A stretch of 64,000 bases of DNA, taken from NCBI GenBank assembly GCA_904374385.1, contig CAJFGA010000001.1:36666-100665 (forward strand), given 5' to 3'. The notes beneath the pieces were generated by a model that did not search any database, was not told the origin of the DNA, and saw nothing but the letters and a program-made list of their open reading frames with translations. Positions 31,205 through 38,770 of this stretch are shown here, piece by piece (within the stretch, counting starts at the first letter, position 1; each line of letters begins with the position of its first letter). The translations under genes were made by a program, and so were the position numbers. This DNA is from an uncultured Clostridia bacterium. Its GTDB lineage: Bacteria; Bacillota; Clostridia; Christensenellales; Borkfalkiaceae.

Positions 31205-32557
31205 ATGTCCGAAAACAATCAGTACGAAATTTTGTGGAAAAGCATAAGGGAGAATTTAGAACAGACGCTCGCGCACATCACGTTTACCACTTATATAGCG
31301 GGGCTCAAGCCGGTCGACATCGACGGGACGCGCATCGTGCTGAAAACGGACACCGAATTTTTTGCAAAGACCATCGTACACCAGCTAAAAGACAAGATTA
31401 AGGCGGCGATCGTCAAGGCGGATACGGGCATCACCGATTTCGTCCTCATGGTAGAGGGCAGCGACGAGCCGTATTACCGCCCTGCGGACGACGAGCCGGA
31501 CGAGGATTATACGCCCGTCGCGGTAGACCCGCGCTTTACTTTCGAAAGTTTCGTCGCGGGCAAGAGCAACGAATTCGTGTTTGCGGCGGCGCAGTCGGTC
31601 GCCAAAAATCCGGGGGCGAACTTCAATCCCCTGTATATCTACGGCGCTTCGGGATTGGGCAAGACCCACCTTTTGCAGTCTATCGCCAACTATATCAATT
31701 TGCACAAGCCCTCCCTGCGCGTGCTGTATACGACGTGCGAAAAATTTATCAATGAGCTCATCGACTCCATCTACCTCAACCGTGGCAGCAACAGCCGCGA
31801 TTTACAGGCAAAGTTCAGGAACCGCTACCGCAGCGTAGACGTGCTGCTCATCGACGACGTGCAGTTCCTCGCCAAAAAGCAGGCAGTGCAGGAAGAGCTT
31901 TTTCACACCTTCAATGCCCTGCAGGCACAGAACAAACAGGTCGTTTTGACTTCCGACGTGCCGCCCAAAGAGATCGCAACCCTCGAAGAGAGGCTGCGCA
32001 CCCGCTTCGAGGGGGGGCTGATCGCCGACATCCAGCCGCCCGATGCGGAAACGAAGATCGCCATTTTGAAGCAAAAGGCTTTCGAACGGAAGGCGATCAT
32101 CCCGCCCGACGTGCTCGAATTTTTGGCGCGCGATTCCGGAACGGACGTAAGGACGCTGGAAGGCAGGCTGACCAAAGTGGTGTTTGCCAGCAAGCTGCAC
32201 GAGCAGCCCGTGACCATGGAACTGGCGGCGACCGCCCTGCGGGAAGCGGTCAGCGAAGAGCACGAAACGGTCACCTCCGACAAGATCATCGGCAGCGTTT
32301 GCTCCTTTTATAAGATCAGCCGCGAAAACCTTTTGGGCAAGAGCAAGAAAAAGGAATTGGTACAGCCGCGGCAGATCTGCGCCTACCTCATGTGCGAGAT
32401 CATGAATATCCCCCTCGTTTCCATCGGGGAAGCGATGGGCGGCAGAGATCACACGACCATCATCCACTCGCGCGAAAAGATCTCGAATCTCGTCAAGGTC
32501 AACGACCGTATCGCCAAAGAGGTGGAAGATATACGCAATATGATCTTGAAACAATGA
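31205..32557 (+). CDS. dnaA: Chromosomal replication initiator protein DnaA
   Basis: NPLYIYGASGLGKTHLLQSIANYI; VDVLLIDDVQFLAKK; C-terminal GGRDHTTIIHSREKI. Confidence 0.98.
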   Translation: MSENNQYEILWKSIRENLEQTLAHITFTTYIAGLKPVDIDGTRIVLKTDTEFFAKTIVHQLKDKIKAAIVKADTGITDFVLMVEGSDEPYYRPADDEPDEDYTPVAVDPRFTFESFVAGKSNEFVFAAAQSVAKNPGANFNPLYIYGASGLGKTHLLQSIANYINLHKPSLRVLYTTCEKFINELIDSIYLNRGSNSRDLQAKFRNRYRSVDVLLIDDVQFLAKKQAVQEELFHTFNALQAQNKQVVLTSDVPPKEIATLEERLRTRFEGGLIADIQPPDAETKIAILKQKAFERKAIIPPDVLEFLARDSGTDVRTLEGRLTKVVFASKLHEQPVTMELAATALREAVSEEHETVTSDKIIGSVCSFYKISRENLLGKSKKKELVQPRQICAYLMCEIMNIPLVSIGEAMGGRDHTTIIHSREKISNLVKVNDRIAKEVEDIRNMILKQ

Positions 32558-32564
32558 CTCCTTT

Positions 32565-32610
32565 CGCACAAATCACGGAAGAGTTCCTGTGATTTGTGCG
32601 ATCGCTTTTT
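32565..32610 (+). terminator. Rho-independent terminator after dnaA
   Basis: CGCACAAATCACGGAA GAG TTCCTGTGATTTGTGCG followed by a T run. Confidence 0.85.
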
Positions 32611-32646
32611 GCGCCCGCGGATGGCGCATCCGAACGACAACAGCTT

Positions 32647-34521
32647 ATGATCAAAAACCGATTTTACACGACCGAATACGACGCCGTTGTGGTCGGCGCA
32701 GGGCATGCGGGCGCAGAAGCCGCCCTCGCCCTCGCCCGCACGGGCATAAAGACGGTGATGCTGACGCTAAACCTCGACAGCATCGCCTTTATGGCGTGCA
32801 ATCCTTCCATCGGCGGCACGGCGAAGGGGCACCTCGTGCGCGAGATCGACGCGCTCGGCGGCGAAATGGGCATCAATGCCGACAAGACAGCCCTGCAGAT
32901 ACGCATGCTCAATACGGGCAAGGGCGCGGCGGTACAGAGCCTGCGCTCCCAGTCTGACAAGCACGCCTATCACGCCCGCATGAAACAGGTGCTGGAAAAT
33001 ACCGAAAACCTCTCGCTGCTGCAGGGCGAGGCGGCAGAGATCCTCACGGAAAACGGAAAAGTGACGGGCGTCAGGACGGCGGTAGGCGAGATCATTGCGG
33101 CAAAAGTGGTCATCCTCGCTACGGGCGTATACCTCAAGGGCGAAGTCATCGCGGGGGAATATAAGCAAAGTTCCGGGCCGAACGGATTCGCGCCCGCAAA
33201 CCTCCTTACACACAACCTCATCGACCTCGGCTTTCAGGTGCGCCGCTTTAAGACGGGCACTCCGGCGCGCGTGGACGGGCGTACCGTCGACTATTCTAAA
33301 CTGGAGATCCAGCAAGGGGAAACGGACATATACCCCTTTTCCTTCCTTTCGAAGCGGGTGCCGCGCAGACAGACGCCCTGCTACCTTACCTATACCAACC
33401 AAAAGACGCACGAGATCATCCGCGCCAACCTGCACCGTTCCCCCCTCTACTCCGGGGTGATCAAGGGCACCGGCCCGCGCTACTGCCCTTCCATCGAGGA
33501 TAAAGTGGTGCGCTTTGCCGATAAAGAAAGGCACCAGATCTTTTTGGAACCGGAATGTGCGGACTCGAACGAAGTGTATGTACAGGGGATGTCTTCTTCT
33601 CTGCCGCACGACGTACAGCGGGAGATGTACCGCTCGATCGCGGGGTTGGAACATGTGAAGATCATGCGCTACGCCTATGCCATCGAATACGACTGCATCG
33701 ACACGCTGGACGTGTACCCTACCCTCGAATTCAAAAAGATCGAGGGCCTGTATACCGCGGGGCAGATCAACGGCACCAGCGGCTATGAAGAGGCGGCGGC
33801 GCAGGGTCTGATGGCGGGGCTGAACGCTTCGCTCAAGCTGCGCGGACTGCCTCCCTTCGTATTGCGGCGGGATCAGGCATACATCGGCGTGCTCATCGAC
33901 GATCTTGTGACGAAAGGCACGAACGAACCCTACCGCATGATGACTTCGCGCGCGGAATACCGCATTCAGCTCAGGCAGGACAACGCAGATTTCCGCCTGA
34001 CCGAACTCGGTTATAATGCGGGGTTGGCGACGAAACAGCGCTACGCCCGCATGTGCAAGCGCAAAAAACAGGTGGAAGAGATCCTCGCCGAACTCGACGG
34101 GCGCGTTTCCCCCAAAGAGGCGGAAGGCTTTATGCGCGAACACGGCTTCGATACCCTGTTCGGCGGGCTGAGTTATGCGGACATGATCCGCCGCGCCATC
34201 GACCCGAAAGACATCATCGAACGCTTCGGCATTTTGCAGGGCAGAAACCGCGCCGATATCGAAACGGCGGTCATCGACGTCAAGTACGAGGGCTATATCA
34301 AGCGCGGATTGGAGCAGATCGAAAAGGCCAAAGCACTGGAAGACAAAAAGATGCCCGCCGACATCGATTATGAAAAGATAGACGGCCTGCGGCTGGAAGC
34401 GCGGCAGAAACTCAACAAAATCCGCCCCGAAAACCTCGGGCAGGCGGGGCGCATTTCGGGCGTGAACCCTGCCGATATCGCCGTTTTGATGGTCTATTTA
34501 TCTCTCAAGCACAAACAGTAA
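32647..34521 (+). CDS. mnmG: tRNA uridine-5-carboxymethylaminomethyl(34) synthesis enzyme MnmG (GidA)
   Basis: YDAVVVGAGHAGAEAALALARTGIKTVMLTLNLDSIAFMACNPSIGGTAKGHLVREIDALGGEMG. Confidence 0.97.
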   Translation: MIKNRFYTTEYDAVVVGAGHAGAEAALALARTGIKTVMLTLNLDSIAFMACNPSIGGTAKGHLVREIDALGGEMGINADKTALQIRMLNTGKGAAVQSLRSQSDKHAYHARMKQVLENTENLSLLQGEAAEILTENGKVTGVRTAVGEIIAAKVVILATGVYLKGEVIAGEYKQSSGPNGFAPANLLTHNLIDLGFQVRRFKTGTPARVDGRTVDYSKLEIQQGETDIYPFSFLSKRVPRRQTPCYLTYTNQKTHEIIRANLHRSPLYSGVIKGTGPRYCPSIEDKVVRFADKERHQIFLEPECADSNEVYVQGMSSSLPHDVQREMYRSIAGLEHVKIMRYAYAIEYDCIDTLDVYPTLEFKKIEGLYTAGQINGTSGYEEAAAQGLMAGLNASLKLRGLPPFVLRRDQAYIGVLIDDLVTKGTNEPYRMMTSRAEYRIQLRQDNADFRLTELGYNAGLATKQRYARMCKRKKQVEEILAELDGRVSPKEAEGFMREHGFDTLFGGLSYADMIRRAIDPKDIIERFGILQGRNRADIETAVIDVKYEGYIKRGLEQIEKAKALEDKKMPADIDYEKIDGLRLEARQKLNKIRPENLGQAGRISGVNPADIAVLMVYLSLKHKQ

Positions 34522-34525
34522 AATG

Positions 34526-34560
34526 AAAATTCCACCGGCTTTGCCGGTGGAATTTTATTT
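34526..34560 (+). terminator. Terminator after mnmG
   Basis: AAAATTCCACCGGCTTTGCCGGTGGAATTTT. Confidence 0.85.
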
Positions 34561-34636
34561 TCGGGCCGTCAGCGCGCAGGCCGCGCCAGTGGCGGCTTGG
34601 CAGGCATCCGCTTACCGCCCGCGGACAGGCTACCCT

Positions 34637-34805
34637 CCCCTCATCAGTCACCTTCGGCGACAGCTTCCCCCAAGGGGAAGCCTTTTTTTGTTTATCGCAT
34701 AATAGGTTATATTTCGCGACAGACTCAAGGGGAAGCCTTTTTTTACTCGGTTACTTGCGCTAACAGGCCCCAAAGGAAGCCTTTTTGGTTTACTCAGTCG
34801 CTTTT
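34637..34805 (+). repeat. Composite interspersed repeat family A, copy 1
   Basis: CCCCTCATCAGTCACCTTCGGCGACAGCTTCCCCCAAGGGGAAGCCTTTTTTT followed by two degenerate ...CAAGGGGAAGCC / CAAAGGAAGCC units. Confidence 0.85.
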
Positions 34806-35066
34806 TTATGAAAACGGATCGTCGAACTCTTTTTCCAAAAAACGGATATCTTCGAGCGCGCGTTTAAATATTTTGCGCGTCAGCCCAGTCCGCGCAGGCG
34901 CGCGGCAGCAGAACTCTGCACAGGTATCCGAACGCGCCGCTATTTTTTGCAGGGCGCGGCACCATCCCGTTTTTTCCGCTGCAAATCTTATAAAATCTTT
35001 GCGGTAAAAGCGGCTGAACATGCGGCATGCCCCGCATATGCACTTATTTTTTACGGTTCTCTTCAT
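34806..35066 (-). CDS. Small Cys-rich (putative metal-binding) protein A
   Basis: MKRTVKNKCICGACRMFSRFYRKDFIRFAAEKTGWCRALQKIAARSDTCAEFCCRA...; start overlaps the end of the upstream ORF by 23 bp; shares Cys spacing with 35044-35349. Confidence 0.7.
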   Translation of the reverse strand: MKRTVKNKCICGACRMFSRFYRKDFIRFAAEKTGWCRALQKIAARSDTCAEFCCRAPARTGLTRKIFKRALEDIRFLEKEFDDPFS

Positions 35067-35349
35067 TGAGGCGGCGCTCCTCCCTCTCTTCTTCAAATAT
35101 CTGGCGTATCGCTGAAATTTCTGAAAACATCTCGCGCAGGGCGCGCTCCGCGACAATTTTTTTGCCCAAAGCCGACGCTGCGCTGCGCGTTCTCCAGTCT
35201 GCACAGCGGGCATCTTTTCCGCGCACGGTTTCGGCGTGCTTTGCGCAGCGGCCGTATTCCGTCTTATCATAGCGCTGATCGCCGATCACATAGAACCGCT
35301 CGAAAAAGACGCAGCTGTTGCAGCATTTGAAATAGTTTTCCCTTTCCAT
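35044..35349 (-). CDS. Small Cys-rich (putative metal-binding) protein B
   Basis: MERENYFKCCNSCVFFERFYVIGDQRYDKTEYGRCAKHAETVRGKDARCADW...; promoter TTGATT-17-TATAAT upstream on the minus strand. Confidence 0.75.
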   Translation of the reverse strand: MERENYFKCCNSCVFFERFYVIGDQRYDKTEYGRCAKHAETVRGKDARCADWRTRSAASALGKKIVAERALREMFSEISAIRQIFEEEREERRLNEENRKK

Positions 35350-35378
35350 CCGTAACCTCCTGCATTTTGACCCGCCAT

Positions 35379-35444
35379 ACAAACTTATTTGTATTATACT
35401 ACAAACAAGTTTGTAAATCAACCATTTCAACAAACTTTTTTGTA
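35379..35444. promoter_or_regulatory. Divergent promoter region with three 15-bp operators ACAAACnnnTTTGTA
   Basis: ACAAACTTATTTGTA 35379-35393; ACAAACAAGTTTGTA 35401-35415; ACAAACTTTTTTGTA 35430-35444; minus -10 TATAAT at 35393-35398 and -35 TTGATT at 35416-35421; plus -10 TATAAT at 35443-35448. Confidence 0.85.
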
Positions 35445-35469
35445 TAATGTAAAAAAACGGTGTTGATTT

Positions 35470-35694
35470 ATGAGCGGGATAGGCAAAGAGCTGAAAAATA
35501 TAAGAGAATTGAACGGCTATTCTCAAAGTGCGTTGGCAGAAGCAACGGGAATATCGCAACAAAAGATAAGTTATTATGAGAGCGGCAAACATTCACCGCC
35601 GATAGAATTCTGCATACGGCTTGCAGATTTTTACGGTATCACACTGGATGAACTTGTGGGAAGAGATGTAAATTTAAGAACGGATAAGCATTAA
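35470..35694 (+). CDS. XRE-family HTH transcriptional regulator
   Basis: MSGIGKELKNIRELNGYSQSALAEATGISQQKISYYESGKHSPPIEFCIRLADFYGITLDELVGRD. Confidence 0.93.
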   Translation: MSGIGKELKNIRELNGYSQSALAEATGISQQKISYYESGKHSPPIEFCIRLADFYGITLDELVGRDVNLRTDKH

Positions 35695-35700
35695 TCAAAA

Positions 35701-35738
35701 GGAGCTTATACGCCTGCCGGGCGCATAAGCTCCTTTTA
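35701..35738 (+). terminator. Terminator after the XRE gene
   Basis: GGAGCTTAT...ATAAGCTCCTTTT. Confidence 0.85.
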
Positions 35739-35740
35739 CG

Positions 35741-35790
35741 ATTTTGCCTTCCCCCGTTGGGGGAAGGGGGACTGCTTGCGGGGGATGAGG
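35741..35790 (-). repeat. Interspersed repeat family B, copy 1
   Basis: Reverse complement CCTCATCCCCCGCAAGCAGTCCCCCTTCCCCCAACGGGGGAAGGCAAAAT matches 59030-59081. Confidence 0.8.
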
Positions 35791-35796
35791 TTTTAC

Positions 35797-38106
35797 CTAT
35801 TCGGCGACGATGCGAATAAATTCGCACACGCGGGCAGAAGGGGCATCCGCCGCGCCTTCAAAACGCACGGGCAAAACGCTGTATTCCCTGCCGTTTGCAC
35901 ACTTTTGCGTCGCCCTCTGTAAAACCGCGGCGGGAATTTCCAATTCGCGGCAATAAGATTCTTCCCCTTGGGTATATAACAGATATTCATCCAACAGCAC
36001 CTCGCCGCCGACCGTAATTTTCAGCGGTTTGCCGTTATCTGCCGCCCTGCACTGCACGCACAGCGCATTCTTTTTGCCGGGCAGCACTGCCATATCGTAG
36101 GCAAAGTATCCGCCCGCCTCGGCAAAGCGATAGGTGCCGTCGTCCGTAACGGAGCGGGTGCGCTCTTCCTGCATGTCGTGCAGGGCATCGTTTTCGTACT
36201 GGCCGTAACCGGGCTGCACGGTATCGACGACTTCGCGCCGATCCTCCGATTCGGGGCGGCGCTCCCCCTCCTTCAAATACCAATAGATGGCGTAACGCTC
36301 TTTATAGCGCTGAAAATGCGGCGAAAAGGTGAGCCGGATGTCCGCGCCCGTCAGTACAAAGTTTTCCCCCTCCTTGATGAAAAAGGCGGAAGGGTCTTCC
36401 AGAAAAGCCTTGACGGAGGGGAAGTATAGCCGCTCCGTGCGCATGATCTTTTTTTCGGGGATGGTGACGTCTACGCCCGTCGTCGTCACCGTCATATTTT
36501 CGGCGCCGAGATCCGCCGAAAGCACCGCCGCCCCGTAACGGAAGGCGAAGCAATCGGGCGCATCGGGCAAACTTTCTGCGGCAATTTTTTCGGGCAGGCG
36601 TACCTTTACGGTGTCGCCCGCGCGCATTTCGACCATGGCGTGCCCGTTTTCCGCCGCGACGGCGAGCGGCTGCGCGTTTTTAGAGAAATAAGCGCCCCGC
36701 TTTGCCCAGGCGGGCACGCGGAAATAGACCTTTACGGGCGTATCGGCGCGCAAAAGGGTAAACTTTGCCGTATCGGAAAAGGGAAAGTCCGCTTCCAGCG
36801 CTCCTTCGATGCCCGGCGCGCAGACGCGCGAAGAAAAGTACAGCTCGACGTACAGCGCCCCCTCCGCGCGATAATAAATACTGTCGCCCAGTTTGGTAAA
36901 ATTCTCCATGCCGCTGCCCGTGCAGCACCAAAACTTGGTGAACGGTTCGCCGTAAACCTTGAAAAAGCCGCCCGCCATCGGCTGGAAGTAAGTCGTCATG
37001 CCCGTTTCCGGATTTTGCGACGATAAGATCGAATTGATATACGCGTTTTCGTAAAAATCGGTATATTTTTTGTCGCACGTTATGGCAAAAAGCGAACGAG
37101 AGAGCTTGAGCATATTGTAGGCGTTGCACGTTTCGCAATTGCAGTTGGTGCGCTCTTTATTGAGCGCATAATCGGGGCCGAAGTGCTCCCATTCCGAATT
37201 GCCGCCCGTGGCATAGGTGTGCCTTTCTATGACCGTCTGCCAAAACGCTTCGGCAACGGCGAGATAGCGCGACGCATCCACCGCCTCGCCGCCGAAGATT
37301 TTTCCGTGCAGGGTCAAATAGCGGTTGAGCGCGCCCAATACCTTGGGGATGGTCGTGTTGGCGTGCTTGTCCTTCAAATTGTCCTTTCCGCGCGCAAGGA
37401 TGACGTCGAAAAGTTCTTCCTCGTCGAACATGTGCGCGGCGAGGGCGTGTTCGCCCTTGCCCGTGATCGCATAGAGGGTGTACAGGCAGTCGTTCATGCC
37501 GCCGTATTCGACGGAGAGCACGCGCTTGTGCGTTTCGCCGTCCCAGCGGGAAACGCGCGCAAACACCCAATCGCCGAGGGCAGAAGCGACCTGTTTGGCG
37601 CGCTCGATGCCCGTAAGAAGATAGACGTCGCACAGCCCCGCGATCAGTTTGTGCATGGTGTACCAGGGGACCCACGCTTCGCGCACGATGTTTGTTTTGC
37701 CCGCTTCTACATTGTCGAACTGCGCTTCGGCGCCCCCTTCGACGGGCAGCGCGCCCCAAATAAAGCCCGGCTCTCCTTTGCTGTTCTGCTGGCATTCGTA
37801 CAGCGCCTCGGCAATGCTGCCCGCCTTTTCAAAAAACGCTTCCCGCTCTTTTGCGGGCGTGGCAGGGTTGGCAAACGCCTGCGCGACAGCCGTCATATAA
37901 TGCCCGAGGGTATGCCCCGCGATGAGAGAATTTTCCCACCCGCCGTAGCGGGTAAAGGGCGAGGCAAGGCCTGCGTTTTCGTAAAACCCCGCCAAAAGCC
38001 TGCCCTCTTCGATAGACAGAAGATAGGCGCGCTCTTTTTGGGCCGCGTTCAGCGAATAGGCGTCTTGAATGGTCACGTTTTGCAGAGGAAAGGTCTGCAG
38101 CTTCAT
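35797..38106 (-). CDS. Glycoside hydrolase family 127 (DUF1680) protein, putative beta-L-arabinofuranosidase
   Basis: PWYTMHKLIAGLCDVYLLTG; YATGGNSEWEHFGPDYALNKERTNCNCETCNAYNMLKLSRSLF; FWCCTGSGMENFTKLGDSIYY. Confidence 0.92.
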   Translation of the reverse strand: MKLQTFPLQNVTIQDAYSLNAAQKERAYLLSIEEGRLLAGFYENAGLASPFTRYGGWENSLIAGHTLGHYMTAVAQAFANPATPAKEREAFFEKAGSIAEALYECQQNSKGEPGFIWGALPVEGGAEAQFDNVEAGKTNIVREAWVPWYTMHKLIAGLCDVYLLTGIERAKQVASALGDWVFARVSRWDGETHKRVLSVEYGGMNDCLYTLYAITGKGEHALAAHMFDEEELFDVILARGKDNLKDKHANTTIPKVLGALNRYLTLHGKIFGGEAVDASRYLAVAEAFWQTVIERHTYATGGNSEWEHFGPDYALNKERTNCNCETCNAYNMLKLSRSLFAITCDKKYTDFYENAYINSILSSQNPETGMTTYFQPMAGGFFKVYGEPFTKFWCCTGSGMENFTKLGDSIYYRAEGALYVELYFSSRVCAPGIEGALEADFPFSDTAKFTLLRADTPVKVYFRVPAWAKRGAYFSKNAQPLAVAAENGHAMVEMRAGDTVKVRLPEKIAAESLPDAPDCFAFRYGAAVLSADLGAENMTVTTTGVDVTIPEKKIMRTERLYFPSVKAFLEDPSAFFIKEGENFVLTGADIRLTFSPHFQRYKERYAIYWYLKEGERRPESEDRREVVDTVQPGYGQYENDALHDMQEERTRSVTDDGTYRFAEAGGYFAYDMAVLPGKKNALCVQCRAADNGKPLKITVGGEVLLDEYLLYTQGEESYCRELEIPAAVLQRATQKCANGREYSVLPVRFEGAADAPSARVCEFIRIVAE

Positions 38107-38221
38107 ACAATTCTCCTTATTTTTGCCGCAGCCTGGCTGCGGCGCAAATTCTTTCTACTCAAATTATACCCCCACTTTTCCCTTTTGTAAAGCCTGTGCG
38201 GAAAATTTGCCCCTAAAAAAG

Positions 38222-38503
38222 TCAATCCTCTTTGCAGCACAGCAGCTTCATACTTTCAATGCCGATCAAAATGCCTATTTTGATCCCCTCTTCAAAACTA
38301 TTTTTATCATCCTCCGCATTCGTAGCGTTCATTTCCCTTTCAAATACAAAATACTCTTTCTTCTGCGCTTCTGAAAGGCATTGCATAAACGCATTTTCTA
38401 TTTTCGTTCTCTTTGCCGACAGTTTACGCTCGGTTTCTTCTTCCTTCATGATCGTGTTGGCATGCATTTTTCCGATAAATATCAAATCCAATATTGATTT
38501 CAT
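38222..38503 (-). CDS. Small hypothetical protein (possibly DUF6809-like)
   Basis: 93-aa ORF MKSILDLIFIGKMHANTIMKEEETERKLSAKRTKIENAFMQCLSEAQKKEYFVFEREMNATNAEDDKNSFEEGIKIGILIGIESMKLLCCKED. Confidence 0.65.
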   Translation of the reverse strand: MKSILDLIFIGKMHANTIMKEEETERKLSAKRTKIENAFMQCLSEAQKKEYFVFEREMNATNAEDDKNSFEEGIKIGILIGIESMKLLCCKED

Positions 38504-38561
38504 AATTCACCTCGATGTTTTTTATATATTATACAATTTTTTTATATCTGTAGATCAAATT

Positions 38562-38575
38562 GCTAGAATTCTAGC
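38562..38575. promoter_or_regulatory. 14-bp perfect palindrome upstream of the 38222-38503 gene
   Basis: GCTAGAATTCTAGC. Confidence 0.4.
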
Positions 38576-38716
38576 CTAATCAAAATTTTTATGTTCTTTT
38601 TTGACTAATTTTTGATAAATTTTTTCATTCAGAGAAAAACGTAAAAATGGTGAAAAATTTATAGGACGCGTCTTGAAAGACCTTACAAAAAACGCACAGC
38701 AACTAATTTTGAATGT

Positions 38717-38757
38717 AAAAGTACCGCCCCGCAGGCAATGCCTGCAGGGCGGTACTC
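38717..38757 (-). terminator. Terminator after the hydrogenase operon
   Basis: AGTACCGCCCCGCAGGCAATGCCTGCAGGGCGGTACT hairpin. Confidence 0.85.
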
Positions 38758-38770
38758 TGTAAACGCCAAT

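Noticed and set aside
34597-35007. 136-aa plus-strand ORF across the repeat at 34.6 kb
   Set aside because: Made of repeat family A sequence plus antisense of the Cys-rich gene; not a gene
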